Notes: generated by a model not told the origin, from the letters alone. A stretch of 64,000 bases of DNA from Macrothele yani (GCA_039090855.1 CM077023.1:77599127-77663126); one strand, 5' to 3'; shown: positions 22,421 through 33,160, counted from the stretch's first letter. Program-made: numbers and translations.

Positions 22421-23012
22421 ACACGGGCCCGAGCAACCTGATTCTACCATAAGACGAAGGCTCGAATCAAGTTCTTCAAATTCTAGTATCATTCCCTTCC
22501 CTCCAACCATTGCCGAGACTATTGCTGCACCATTCCCTAATAACTCTGCACCAACACAAGCTCCTACTTCCTTGAATACCTCGTCAGAGAGTATTCCAAT
22601 AGGCAGAAATAAATATCGCCCTGCACGACCATTAACTTACAGAAGCGACTCAGAGTCATCACATATTTCTAATTTACCAGATGTAGACAATAGTTTGACG
22701 ATTCCTAAACGTCAGACACATATTACAAACCGTCCAGCAACACCAAAAGCTGGTCGAAAGCGCAACTTGTCTCCCCAATCTGCTGCGCCGTGACAGCGAC
22801 GAAGGCAGAGATTCTTGCATGCGCCCGGGTTTCTCCCCTGGAACTTACGCTCAGGGCAAACAGGGCCGATGCCTGCTTCTACTCTCATGCCAAAAAGTAG
22901 AAAGGGAAAACAAGCGATGTGGCCGGAGCCACGTCCCTTCAAAAGAATGCTGGAAGGACAACACGGGCCCCAGCACAAAGGGACAACATATCGAAAGCCT
23001 GGGGGAGTCCGC
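22421..23012 (+). other. Gypsy 3' internal region, degraded
   Basis: Low-complexity Ser, Pro and Thr-rich readings in more than one frame, with no env-like membrane segment. It is probably the decayed Pol C-terminus plus 3' leader. Confidence 0.5.
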
Positions 23013-23240
23013 TCCTGTCAGACGCAGGGAATTCCTGACCGACAGACTTCAGCCGTTCCTCACCGTTCCTGTCAGACGCAGGGAATTCCTGACCGACAGA
23101 CTTCAGCCGTTCCTGACCGACAGACTTCAGCCGTTCCTCACCGTTCCTGTCAGACGCAGGAATTCCTGACCGACAGACTTCAGAATTTCTTGATCGACAG
23201 ACTTCAGAATTTCTTGACCGACAGACTACAGATGTTCCAG
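23013..23240 (+). repeat. Tandem repeat inside gypsy 3' region
   Basis: A 24-bp unit (TTCCTGACCGACAGACTTCA plus CCG or GAA) repeats, mixed with a longer unit carrying CCTGTCAGACGCAGG. The 24-bp length keeps an 8-residue period in one frame (PDRQTSAV). It may be slippage in a non-coding tail. Confidence 0.85.
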
Positions 23241-23948
23241 ATCCATTCAAGTCGCAGAAAAGATCGGCGCCACCAGAATTTACCAGTCCGATTAGGCCTG
23301 GAAAAAGATATCGTACTAGGGTTTTTTATGCGTCCTCGAGATAAGTAAGTTCTCGTGGACAGGTTATTTTCTCATTATGTTGTTTTTCCTGCACGACCAG
23401 TTGGCGTGACAGAATTTTTTTTTTTTTTTTCCGTGTGGGCCCACGCATTCTTTTTGTGATATATGTAGTTTTTTTTTTTTATATATATATATTCTATGTC
23501 CGTCTACTAATCCGAATTTTATATATATATATATATATATATATGTTAGGGGTAAAATAGTGAAAATTGTTACTGTTAGGCAGCTACTGGCAATCTTCGC
23601 TGCTGATACAGTTTGTTTGTTATCAACGATAAATATATATAGAGTTGAAAATATGAGGAAGTAAAATGAAATCAAAAAAGTGATTCCTGCTGGGCAGAAT
23701 AAAAATAAGGTATGCCGATGCAGGTTTGTTCTGTACACGTATAAAAAGTGTTTCCTGCTTCACAGACGACAATAGCTGCGGACACAGGTTTACTGAATTT
23801 GTTATGCCAAGCTTGAAGTTGTAAATACTACTGCCACAAAAAAAAAGTAGGACGATAAACGTCAGTCAGCGAAATGTAAGACTACACTCAAAATTTGATA
23901 GGTTTTTCAAAAAAAAAAAATATATATATATATATAAGGAGGAGATGA

Positions 23949-24665
23949 TGTAACGTATACTCTAGATTCAGTTTCTTTTTGATTTTACTATATCTTGTTA
24001 TTTTATTTTCCTATGCAAATTATCTTCTCACTTAACGAGATGTTGTTTCTCCCGCTGAATTATATGTGGCAACGAGTGTAAGTCATGACGTGGTGGTATG
24101 CAGTATATATATATAGGCGCGCTCAAGTATACCAGAGAGCTTCGTTTTATATGTGATAGGTTCTTTCTGATTATTGATATGCGATTTACCTACTTTTCTA
24201 CGATATTACGATAGTACGAAAGTTCGGGCTATCAGTAGTTGTGTTATTTTGGAGTGTGTATTTGAGTAATACCAGGAGCTCCCCAATAAAAGGTCAAAAG
24301 TGAGTACGTTTACTTAGTTCATTTTATTGTCAGACCTCTGTCGGGCCGTTAAGTCTATTTCATTGAGTGTTTACGTTAAGTTCAGAGTATATTGTGTTTA
24401 CCGCTCTAATAAGGAGCCTTCAAAGTACCAATGTACTAAAACCGAAGTTATATTACTGATATTCAAGATAATGAGCAACGCTGAGTAAAAATAAATTCCA
24501 TATTCTTGGAATTTATTGCACGTGCGTGTCTTACCTAAACAAACTCTAGCACTTTGAAGATTAAGTACACTTTAGCTACGTCAAGTAACCTTTCAATAAC
24601 CCTAACGTGACTGAACGAAAGTTTTCCTGCACTACACGTCCAGTCGGAGAATTTTATTCATTATA
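23949..24665 (+). repeat. Gypsy 3' LTR
   Basis: Same ends as the 5' LTR and preceded by the polypurine tract AAGGAGGAGATGA. GTAT at 24666-24669 completes the TSD. Confidence 0.94.
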
Positions 24666-24669
24666 GTAT

Positions 24670-25328
24670 CATTAGGAGAATCAAACAACCAATAAATCAA
24701 ACAAAAGAAAAAAACAAAAACAAATCAGATCACATCTCGATATACAAGTCATAATATTATGTTAATATATTTCCCATCCACTGTGATCACCAAGTGGAGG
24801 TGCCGCAATTCATTATAAAGTTTTTTAATTTTTTTAAAAAAAGGTTCAGGTTGTTTAAGAAAGTTAGCTCCGTGGGTAATGAGTTCCAATAATGTGGGCC
24901 AATGTAGTTTAACTTTGCTTCATGGCTTCCGTTTTCGGAAGAATAGGCCTAATATGTGATTTAATGCGTGTGTAATGCGTGTGCATCTGGGGTGTAATAT
25001 GAACAGTATAATATCGGAACGTAAATTATTCTAAATGTGCCTGCACATAATTTTCCCAATATTGTAGTAATATAATTGGTTAATCGTTAGAATATTATAT
25101 TCATTTGGGAAAACTCTTGTAGTATTATATAGTGTTAGTTGTGAATTTCTATCAAATTTTAAGTCAATTAATCTTATATATTTGTTTTGAAGAATTTGAA
25201 GTTTTTTGAAATTATATTTAGTTGTCTGTCCCCATGATAAGTCAGCATAATTAATATGAATCTGGTACATGGTATAATATAAATAAATTAGTGTTTTGTA
25301 GGTAAGGTTTGTAAATATCGGGCTAATA
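24670..25328 (-). pseudogene. CR1-like LINE reverse transcriptase C-terminus and 3' UTR
   Basis: Minus-strand reading shows LSWGQTTKYNFKKLQILQNK followed later by HYWNSLPTEL, the familiar ending of CR1/L2/Jockey-type reverse transcriptases (thumb and C-terminal region). The 3' UTR continues across the gypsy insertion to 17199. Frame breaks are present. The Tc1 at 25329-26759 separates it from the catalytic core. Confidence 0.8.
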
Positions 25329-26759
25329 CACTGGCGGAAAGTGAAAAAAGAACACCAAGAAGGAGACGTCTGATACCAACGAAATTTATACAGCATAATA
25401 ACGGAATACAGAGGATAACGTGATCAAAACATTATTGCAAAATACAGCTGTATTTGCTGGTAAACTGAAAAATAACATTTCCATGTAACATGGTTAGTAC
25501 GAGGTTGAACCTCCATGAACTGCGTCACACTGTGCAATTCTGGCATGGAGTCTGTTGTACAGATGTTGGATGTAAGTTTCGGGTATTGAGTTCCAAGCAT
25601 CCTCAACCTGGACGCGTAAATCGGGGATGGTCGTGGCTGGCCGTGGAGACCGGATAAGTCGTTGTCTCATAAAATCCCACACGTGCTCAATGGGGGACAA
25701 ATCCGGTGAACGTGCAGGCCATGGAAATTGTCTCACACCCTGAAGTGCATGTTGCGTTGCACGTGCCGTGTGTGGACGTGCGTTATCTTGCTGGAAAACA
25801 CCACGATGGACCGACCTTACAAATGGCACAACAACGGGCTGAATGATGTTGTTGATGTAGGAGGTGCTGTTTAACATACCCGGTACAAACACTAGTTGTG
25901 TACGGGAGTGATAGCTGATCGCTCCCCACACCAGGAGACCAGGTGTAGGACCTGTGTGTCGCTGGCGGATGCAAGAATGGTGGAGACGCTTCCCTGTGCA
26001 TCTGCGAACACGCATACGGCCATCGGAGGCTCCCAAGCAGAATCTGCTTTCATCGCTGAACACGACAGATCGCCATCGCGTTCTCCAGTGCAGACGCTGG
26101 CGACACCACTGCAGCCGTTCCTGACGGTGGGCTGGAGTCAGAGGTACACATGCCAGAGGCACACGTGCACGTAGTCCTGCATCCAGTAGACGGTTGCGGA
26201 TTGTTCGCACAGTCACCTCAGGTGCAACGGCAGCTCGGATTTGCCTCGCAGTGGATGTTCTGCTTGACAACTCCGCTCTTCTAATGCGTCGATCGGTCCG
26301 CTCATCAGTCCGTCTGTGACTCCCGGTTGCACGTCTTCTCGCGTGGGAATGTTCCTCGGACCATCTACGCCACCATCGTACCACCACCGATACTTCCCGT
26401 CCAATTCGCTCCGCAATACGACGATACGCCCACTTGGCCTCGCGGAGTCCGACTAGACGGCCTCGCTCAAAGTCCGATAACTGCTGAAATCGTACACGTC
26501 TTCCATGTCCAGGCATTGCAGCTTCTTCAGGGTCTTCGCACGTGTCCGTACGCCGACGACTGATTACATTCACTTCGCCGTACTCCTTAAATACAACCGA
26601 CGGTAATTTGCATATTATGCCGTGCTGTGGCATAAGCGCTCACCGGTTGGTCCCGAAATTAACATCACACCTACGTAAACTCGACCCTATTGACATATGT
26701 AAATTTCATGATCGTCCGCCAATTCCTTCTTGGTGTTCTTTTTTCACTTTCCAGCAGTG
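25329..26759 (-). mobile_element. Complete Tc1-like transposon (Tc1-1)
   Basis: Terminal repeats CACTGGCGGAAAGTGAAAAA and, on the other strand, CACTGCTGGAAAGTGAAAAA extend to GAACACCAAGAAGGA. TA duplications sit at 25327-25328 and 26760-26761. One intact transposase lies inside. It interrupts the CR1-like reverse transcriptase just C-terminal to its core. Confidence 0.96.
25494..26516 (-). CDS. Tc1-like transposase, intact frame
   Basis: DDE transposase that would bind its terminal repeats and cut and paste the element into TA sites. The ATG at 26516 (MPGHGRRVRF) gives 340 residues. It is preferred over upstream codons because homologous enzymes begin here, just before the first helix-turn-helix (LSDFERGRLVGL). 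A second helix-turn-helix spans about 90-115. The catalytic residues are Asp155 (FSDESRF), Asp244 (FQQDNARPH) and Glu277 (SPIEHVWD), with 32 residues between the last two, where classical Tc1 enzymes have 34. A Trp-rich linker (LQWCRQRLHW) precedes the core. No stop or frameshift is seen, so activity is possible. Confidence 0.93.
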   Translation of the reverse strand: MPGHGRRVRFQQLSDFERGRLVGLREAKWAYRRIAERIGREVSVVVRWWRRWSEEHSHARRRATGSHRRTDERTDRRIRRAELSSRTSTARQIRAAVAPEVTVRTIRNRLLDAGLRARVPLACVPLTPAHRQERLQWCRQRLHWRTRWRSVVFSDESRFCLGASDGRMRVRRCTGKRLHHSCIRQRHTGPTPGLLVWGAISYHSRTQLVFVPGMLNSTSYINNIIQPVVVPFVRSVHRGVFQQDNARPHTARATQHALQGVRQFPWPARSPDLSPIEHVWDFMRQRLIRSPRPATTIPDLRVQVEDAWNSIPETYIQHLYNRLHARIAQCDAVHGGSTSY

Positions 26760-27173
26760 TAACTCCAATGTTTTTAGACAGTTTGAGAATAAGAGTCAAC
26801 ATGATGGTTCCATTCAAGGTCCTTATGTAAGGTAATCATCCCCAAATAAAGTAAGGAGTTAGCCACTTCAATATTAGTACCATTAATAGATAATGTGATA
26901 GAAGTAGGTAGTGAGATATTTTGTTTTGAGAAAATTAAAGATTCCCTTTTGAGAAAATTAAAGATTTTGTTTTGGTAGTATTTATTAGTAATTCATTGGA
27001 GTTAAGCCAATCTGAGATGTTATTAAGTTGAGTATTAATATTCATAATAGTGTCTGTCATTGAATTGAATGAGGTAAGAATAGTTATATCATCTGCATAG
27101 AGGAGTAGGTCCAAGTCACTTATTGAAACAAAGATATCGTTAATATATATAGTGAAAAGCTACAGTCCCAAGA
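26760..27173 (-). pseudogene. CR1-like LINE reverse transcriptase core fragment
   Basis: The minus strand reads LFTIYINDIF, then the active-site YADD (in LLYADDITIL, about 27081-27108), then WLNSNELLINTTKTK and NSLLYLGM. These are consecutive palm motifs of CR1/Jockey-type enzymes. A TAG lies just before LFTIYIND, and a short internal duplication occurs near 26920-26965. It is 5'-truncated at the LTR junction. Confidence 0.88.
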
Positions 27174-27449
27174 TTAATTACAATCATACTTATGTTGTAT
27201 TGAGTCATCAGTCCTGTATATTGTTACTACTATCACTTAGCCTTCAACCATCAATATTGTGTGACCTTATGGGTATAAAATGGATTATCCTTTCACCAGG
27301 TGAGTTCTCATTTGTACATTTTATTTGCTGAATCATTCCTCTAAAGAAAGTGCATTTTTCTTTTACATCCATTCGAGACTATTCTTGTTTTTCCCTATTG
27401 CACTATTGAGGCAGACTGGAACGCTTAATCGCATGGACTCCCGCTTATA
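27174..27449 (+). repeat. Copia 5' LTR, second half
   Basis: It matches the second half of the LTR at 49661-50232 from ACAATCATACTT through TATAAAA (27274-27280), CTAAAGAAAGTGCATTT and GACTCCCGCTTATA. It joins the first half at 16782 once the CR1-like insertion is removed. Confidence 0.9.
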
Positions 27450-27529
27450 TATGAAAAAAGATTATGAGACTGAACCTACGAAAAACAAAAACAATAATTT
27501 TATTCAGTGCTTGAAAATAAAACTGTACA

Positions 27530-27952
27530 ATGGCGACGCAGCTCTCCATTTCGAAACTGAGTTGTAGTAATTATGCTACTTGGAAGTTCAAGGTCCAGAT
27601 GTTTCTGATTAAAGAGGATCTTTGGAAGTTTATTTCCGATGAGCCACCTGACACAAAAACTGATGAATGGATTAAAAGGATAGTATCGCAAAAGCTAATA
27701 TTTGTCTTTTATTATAAGATGACCAAGCTGTTCATATAATTAACTATTCTATGGATCTATGGATTGCCTTGAGAAATTTATATGAAAGCGAAAGCTTGAC
27801 TAGTAGAATATATTTGCTGCGAAAATACATAGCTTGCGATTTAATGAAGGAAATAATACAATGCAGGAGCACATTAACAGTTTTTTTGGGAATTGTCACA
27901 AAGTTAGGGTCAATGGGTGAAGACATAGATGATTCACATCTGGCGGCTATGC
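27530..27952 (+). pseudogene. Copia Gag N-terminal part
   Basis: The ATG at 27530 (MATQLSISKLSCSNYATWKF) begins the typical copia Gag, where LxxxNYxTWKxxM marks the domain. Reading changes frame near 27690-27750, then continues with MDLWIALRNLYESES and MGEDIDDSHLAAML. There the Tc1 element at 27955 cuts in. The rest of Gag, the protease and the integrase are absent from the window. Confidence 0.85.
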
Positions 27953-27954
27953 TA

Positions 27955-29508
27955 CACTGGCGTGCAAAAGTTAAGGACGAGACGGTTTTTCGAATGTAAC
28001 GTCGTGCATAAGTGCCCCACATTGACTCAATTCATACCATAAAATCCACAAGATGTAAGATTATGGGACAAGTGAGCGAAACCGTCCGAACAAGGAATCC
28101 AAAGGATACAAAGGCACTTTGTTGAAAAGGTAGCTACGGGCACAACTGAACAGAAGACAGAAACATCCATGTGACAGGCGGCAGCCAAGAAAAATCCAGT
28201 CTTTAGTAGGGGATATGATCACCCCTGACTACGCTGCAGGTTTTACAACGTCTGTCCACGCTGAGGACGAGGTTGTCAAGGAGCTGTTGAGTCATCGCGG
28301 CCCATTCCTCTTGTAGCGCCAATCGCAGCTGCGGAATCGTTGCTGGCGGCTGGCGACGTGCTTCCAAGCGTCCCCCGAGAAGGTCCCACACGTGTTCGAT
28401 TGAATTTAGGTCCGGGGACCTTGCGGGCCAATCCATGCGTTGAATATTTTCACTCTCCAACAGCTCTGCGACAGCCACTGTACGATGATGTGTATCGTTG
28501 TGGTCCATAAAGAGGAACTCAGGACCCACAACACCTCTAAACAGACGCACGTGAGGCAGGAGAACCTCGGTACAATAGCAGACACCAGTGACTGAACCTC
28601 CTTGGAAGATGTAGAGGTCAGTACGGCTACCAAGCATGATACCACCCCAAACGAGAACTCCGCCACCTCCAAACCGGTCCCTTTTGATGATGTTGGAGGT
28701 GTGATTGCGTGTTCCCTGCTCTCTCCAGATGTGCATACGTCCAGAATCGCTCGTCAGACTAAATCGGCTGTCATCCGTAAAGAGAACTCGACCCCATTGC
28801 TGATGTGTCCAGTTCTTGTGTTCCTGGCACCACAGAAACCGCCGTCTCCGATGAGCAGGCGTTAATTGAACACACCGTACTGGTCGTCGTTCAAATAGAA
28901 CACCTTTGTGCAACCTCCTGGCCACGGTAAAACGCGATGACGGACGTCCAGTTGTCTGTTGCATGTGACTTGCGATTTCTCCCGCTGTCTGCCGTCTGGC
29001 TCTTCTCGCCTGTAGGACAATATACCCGTCGTCCACCGCCGTGGTTGCTCGTGGACGACCACTGTTAAACTCTCGGACAGCTGTTTCTGTCGTTTGAAAT
29101 GCTCTCCAAGCTCGTGAAACGTTGATGTGAGCGATCCCGAACTCCTCGGCCACACTAGTCACACTTCGACCTTCTTCCAACTTCCCAATGCCGCGACCTC
29201 TGGTAAAGTCATCCAGATGTTGTCTACTGGATTGCCTGTTGGCCATACCACACGGTGGCAGCAACTCGACGTCGTTCAAACCGCTGTACACCGTGCAATA
29301 GTTTTCACAGAATTGCTGAGCGTACACCGCCCGTGTGCTTTATACCCTTCCGACACCCCCCCCCCTCTACGTCATGCTGCATATATGCGCATGCCCTACC
29401 GTGCCGGACCCTAGTCTATCTCCTGAGTGGTCTTTCGGTCCGTTCTGCCTGCTCGTTCCGCTGTTATGCTAATTTTTCCTCTTTGTCCTTAATTTTTGCA
29501 CACCAGTG
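27955..29508 (-). mobile_element. Complete Tc1-like transposon (Tc1-2)
   Basis: Terminal repeats CACTGGCGTGCAAAAGTTAA and, inverse, CACTGGTGTGCAAAAATTAA carry TA duplications at 27953-27954 and 29509-29510. The left neighbour is copia gag, while the right neighbour is satellite DNA. The insertion therefore sits on, or hides, the junction between the copia element and the inverted-arm element. Confidence 0.94.
28203..29246 (-). CDS. Tc1-like transposase, open frame but catalytic Asp changed to His
   Basis: The ATG at 29246 (MANRQSSRQHLDDFTRGRGI) gives 347 residues without a stop. Two helix-turn-helix segments (SVAEEFGIAHINVSRAWRAF; SRFTVARRLHK) precede the DDE core. The first Asp is in FTDDSRF and the Glu in LNSIEHVWD. 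At the second catalytic position (28500-28502) the codon is CAC, giving MDHND. The position 34 residues before the Glu, normally the Asp of a DN pair, is therefore His. The product would probably bind DNA but not cut it. It is a different family from the 25.5-kb enzyme. Confidence 0.88.
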   Translation of the reverse strand: MANRQSSRQHLDDFTRGRGIGKLEEGRSVTSVAEEFGIAHINVSRAWRAFQTTETAVREFNSGRPRATTAVDDGYIVLQARRARRQTAGEIASHMQQTTGRPSSRFTVARRLHKGVLFERRPVRCVQLTPAHRRRRFLWCQEHKNWTHQQWGRVLFTDDSRFSLTSDSGRMHIWREQGTRNHTSNIIKRDRFGGGGVLVWGGIMLGSRTDLYIFQGGSVTGVCYCTEVLLPHVRLFRGVVGPEFLFMDHNDTHHRTVAVAELLESENIQRMDWPARSPDLNSIEHVWDLLGGRLEARRQPPATIPQLRLALQEEWAAMTQQLLDNLVLSVDRRCKTCSVVRGDHIPY

Positions 29509-29510
29509 TA

Positions 29511-30830
29511 TATCATGGTACTCTAACTTAGACGGTAGATGGCTTTTGGAAGGGGTTGGAAACTGGGGTGTCAGAGCTTCCCTCATAAAAAAAATTCGTA
29601 AAATCTACAGTTTTCAATTTAGAACCATTAAATTTGGTATACTATCTCATGGTACTCTAACTTAGACTGTAGACGGTTGTTGGAAGGAGTTGGAGCCCGA
29701 TGTTCAGATTCCCTCCCCCCCCCTACAAAATTTTCCTAAAATCCACAGTTTTCAATTCAGAACCCCCAAATTTGGTATCATGAAACTCTAACTTAGACGG
29801 TAGACGGTTTTTGGTTGGAAGGGGTCGGGCCCGGGGTCAAGGGCCCCCCATACAAAATTTTCCTAATATCTACAGTTTTTAATTTTGAACCACAAAATTT
29901 GGTATGCTATCTCGTGGCACTCTTACTTAGCCTGTAGACAGGATTAGAAGGGTTTCGGGCCCTGGGGTCAAGGGGACCTTATACAAAATGTTTATAAATC
30001 TAGAGTTCTTAATTTAGAACCACCAAATTTGGTATACTATCTCATTGAACTCTAACTTAGACCATATGTCGTTCTTGTAAGGGGTCGGTCCCAGGGGTCA
30101 AGGTTGCCCCCATACAAAAAAATTCCTAAAATCTACAGTTTTCAATTTAAAACCACAAAATTTGGTAAGCAGTCTCATGGCACTCTAACTTAGTCAGTAG
30201 ACGGTTTTTGAAAAGGGTCGGGGTCCGGGGTCTAGCTGCCCCCACGCAAAATTTTACTAAAATCTGCTATTTTTAATTTAGAACCACCAAATTTGGTATA
30301 CTATCTCATAGAACTCTAACTTCGACCGTAGGCGGTTTTTTGGAGGAATCGTGGCCCGGGGACAGGAGCACCCACATAAAATTTGCGTAAGATCTACAGT
30401 TTTCAATTTCGAGCCACCAAATTTGGCATACTATCTCATGGAACTCTAACTTAGACCGTATATGGTTTTTGTAAAAAGTTGGGACCCTGGGTCAAGGGGC
30501 CCTCATACAAAATTTTCTTAAAATGTACAGCTTTCAATTAAGAATACAACCAAATTTGGTATACTATTTCATGGTACTCTAATTTAGACGGTAGATGGTT
30601 TTTGGAATGGGTCGGGGCACGGGATCATACCCCCCCCCCGTCCCCCCATCCTACAAAATTTTCGTAAAATCTACAGTTTCCAATTTCGAACAACCAAATT
30701 TGGTATACTACCTCACTGAATTCCGACTTAGACCGTAGACGGGAAGGGTCGGTGACCGGTGTGAAGGGGCGCTATTCAAAATTTTCGTAAAAATTACATT
30801 TTTTACCCTTAAGAACTGCATCCCAATACA
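29511..30830 (+). repeat. About 125-bp satellite array A (left arm)
   Basis: About ten tandem units, each with CCAAATTTGGTATACTATCTC, AACTCTAACTTAGACCGTAG, CGGTTTTTGGAAGGGGTCGG, a C-rich spacer, and CAAAATTTTCGTAAAATCTACAG. Array B at 38.29-40.1 kb has the same unit in inverse orientation. The central palindrome CCAAATTTGG is conserved in most units. Confidence 0.95.
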
Positions 30831-31190
30831 GCACTCCAATACTTCACCTACGGTCTACGTCAGAGGCCGTCGGTAACAATAAAGTGCAAAAATATCCGGT
30901 TAATGGTGTATTGAAAACACAAATTAATAAACGTTAGCTTTCACCATTTCTGCCTTATCAGACAGAATTTTGTATTTCTGCCTTGTCAGGCAGAAATACA
31001 ATGTAATGTAAATAATGTAAATTCTTTTTTGTTTCGTATAATTAAATTAACTGAATCAAAAAATTTAAAATAAATTTACTGGAAGTTTACGGAAATACCT
31101 TTTTCATTCATTAACTTTCACCCGCTGAACTTGGTGATTCTACAAATAGTAATATTTACCCGGGAAATACCGGGTACCCCTTCTAGTAGG
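30831..31190. repeat. Unique part of inverted arm (left)
   Basis: The complement matches 37790-38280 at many points. Examples are AAGTGCAAAAATATCCGGTTAATGGTGTATT against its inverse near 38215-38260, and TTCATTAACTTTC with CTGAACTTGGTGATTC against 37838-37870. It contains no recognised gene. Confidence 0.85.
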
Positions 31191-31690
31191 ATTTAAAGAT
31201 AATGTTACACTTTTAGTCAGGCACAAAACAATAATTATAAAGCTCTAGGCCTGGGCCTTTTTAGCAATTTTCAGTCCGCCGTGCTAATTTTCATAAGGTT
31301 TCAATAGAAGTCCAAAATTTTAGCAATGCACTTTACTGAGGTTGAAACTACTGTATTAAGCAGACCCTAAGCCTAGGACTTTTTGATAGTTTTCAGTCTT
31401 CCGAGCTTATATTTATATAGTTTTCATAGAAAATCAAATTAATTCTGTTGAAATCTTACTCGAGCACAAAGCATTAATACGTAAGTACGCCCGAGGCCAA
31501 GGCATATGCATTTTAGTAACTTTTATAATGCTATAATCATATGAGGTTTGCATGACAAATCAATTTAAGAGTGTTACGTTTATTAAAAATTATTTAAAAG
31601 GCCTAGGCCTAGCAGCCAATAATTAATATTTGGTGCCTAAGTGAAAGCGCAACATTATTAACTTGATTTGTTATGTAAACCTTATAAATA

Positions 31691-33066
31691 CACTGACAGA
31701 AAAAAAATCCCAACACCACGAAAAAATAGTTGTAGAGGAATGAAATGGCGGCAATACATTTGTATAGGTAACATATTTTATCGATTAAGATTTCAAGATC
31801 ACAGCTTATTGTAAGCGCGAGAAGAGCCATTTTAAATGTGAAATGCTGGTACATTAATAACCAGTGGTACATTAATAACCAGTGTAACCGCCAGAATGTT
31901 GAATGCAAGCACGCAAACGTTCATGCATTGTGTCGTACAGGTGCTGGATGTCAGTTTGTGGGATGGAGTTCCATGCCTGTTGCACTTGGTCGGTCAATAC
32001 AGGGACGGTTAATGCTGGTTGGGGGTGACGCTGGAGTTGTCGCCCAATGATGTCCCATACGTGCTCGATTGGTGAAAGATCTGGTGATCTAGCAGGCCAC
32101 GGCAACATGTCGACACTCTGTAGAGCATGTTGGGTTACAACAGCGGTATGCGGGCGAGCGTTATCCTGTTGGAAAACACCCCCTGGAATGCTGTTCATGA
32201 ATGGCAGCACAACAGGTTGAATCACCAGACCGACGTACAACTGTGCCGTCAGGGTGCGTGGGATAACCACGAGAGTGCTCCTGCTGTCATAGGAAATTGC
32301 TCCCCAGACCAGAACTCCAGGTGTAGGTCCAGTGTGTCTCGGCCGCTGACAGGTTGGTTGCAGGCGCTCACCTGGCCTCCCAACCAACACACGGTCATCA
32401 CTGGAACCCAGGCAGAACCGGCTTTCATCAGAAAACACAACAGATCTCCACTCCGTCCTCCAATGAGCTCTAGCTTGACACCACTGACGTCGCAAACGGC
32501 AGTGGTTTGGAGTAAGTGGAATGCACGCTACAGGGCGTCTGGCTCGGAGCTGTCCTTCAAGTAACCGATTTGTAACAGTTCGTTGTGTCACTGTATTGGC
32601 AACTGCAGCTCGAATTGCTGCCGCAGACGCAGTACCATGCGCCACGGCCATACGCTGTACACGGCGGTCTTTCCTCTCAGTAGTGCCACGTGGCCGGCCG
32701 GAACCCGGTCTTCTTGAGGCAGTACCTTCCCTTGACCACCGCTGCCAACAATCATGCACAGTGGCTACATTCCTGCCAAGTCGTTCTGCAATATTGCGGA
32801 AAGAAAATCCACCTTCTCGTAGCCCTATTACACGACATCAACACCCTACGTCGAATCTCAACGATAACTAACGCTCATGAACGTTATAGCGCGTATTTAC
32901 AGCAAACCTGCTTTGCATGTTCCGAGGGGCGCTACTAGTGCCACACTTATGCGCCGAGCGCGAAATTTGCATAGACGTCATCTTACAGATGTACTCTCAC
33001 CGCCTAACAACTGTCGTTTATCTAACACAACCCCTTCTTGGTGAATGGGATTTTTTTCCGTCAGTG
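31691..33066 (-). mobile_element. Tc1-like transposon (Tc1-3)
   Basis: Terminal repeats CACTGACAGAAAAAAAATCCC and, inverse, CACTGACGGAAAAAAATCCC carry TA duplications at 31689-31690 and 33067-33068. It inserted into the GTAAACC-family repeat of the left arm. Confidence 0.93.
31872..32860 (-). pseudogene. Tc1-like transposase, N-terminal frameshift
   Basis: The frame 32759-31872 is open for 295 residues and covers the second DNA-binding helix, the GRPR-like hinge (GSGRPRGTTERKDRR) and the complete core. The core motifs are FSDESRF, FQQDNARPHTA and SPIEHVWD, with 32 residues between the second Asp and the Glu, as in the 25.5-kb enzyme. The first helix-turn-helix continues upstream in another frame (REGGFSFRNIAERLGRNVAT, to about 32860), so one frameshift near 32760 breaks the gene. 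The rest is well preserved, with no further stop. Confidence 0.9.
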
Positions 33067-33160
33067 TATGAGCACAGCGATCAAAAGTTACTAAAGAGTC
33101 CTTGTAAGTAATATTTTTTGACCGAGTGCAAGTGCAGTTTACGAAATGTCAACAGGTCAA

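Larger units (their letters stand above)
17200..24665 (+). mobile_element. Complete Ty3/gypsy LTR retrotransposon
   Basis: It has two near-identical LTRs (17200-17912 and 23949-24665), a primer-binding site just after the 5' LTR (TTGGCTCCCGAAC), gag, pol with PR-RT-RNase H-IN order, and a polypurine tract (AAGGAGGAGATGA) before the 3' LTR. A 4-bp TSD, GTAT, lies at 17196-17199 and 24666-24669. The integrase downstream of RNase H marks it as gypsy rather than copia. About 20 substitutions and one 4-bp indel separate the LTRs by eye, so insertion was recent. Even so, gag and pol each carry stops or frameshifts. No env is present. Confidence 0.95.
16783..27173 (-). mobile_element. CR1-like LINE (minus), broken by three insertions
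   Basis: Its 3' part lies at 16783-17199, where the complement ends in (AATTG)n-like repeats after AATAAATGAG. Its 3' UTR and reverse-transcriptase C-terminus lie at 24666-25328, and the catalytic core at 26760-27173. A SINE, a gypsy element and a Tc1 separate these pieces. The outer ends join the two halves of the copia LTR, with TTAATT at both junctions (16777-16782 and 27174-27179). It is 5'-truncated just before the reverse-transcriptase core, as is usual for LINE insertions. Confidence 0.82.
31200..33160 (+). repeat. GTAAACC-family repeat, left arm copy (split by Tc1-3)
   Basis: Diverged units with GGCCTAGGCC, CTTTTTAGCAATTTTCAGTC and CATAAGGTTT segments lie at 31200-31688 and resume briefly after 33068. 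The complement resembles 36730-37265. Confidence 0.7.
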
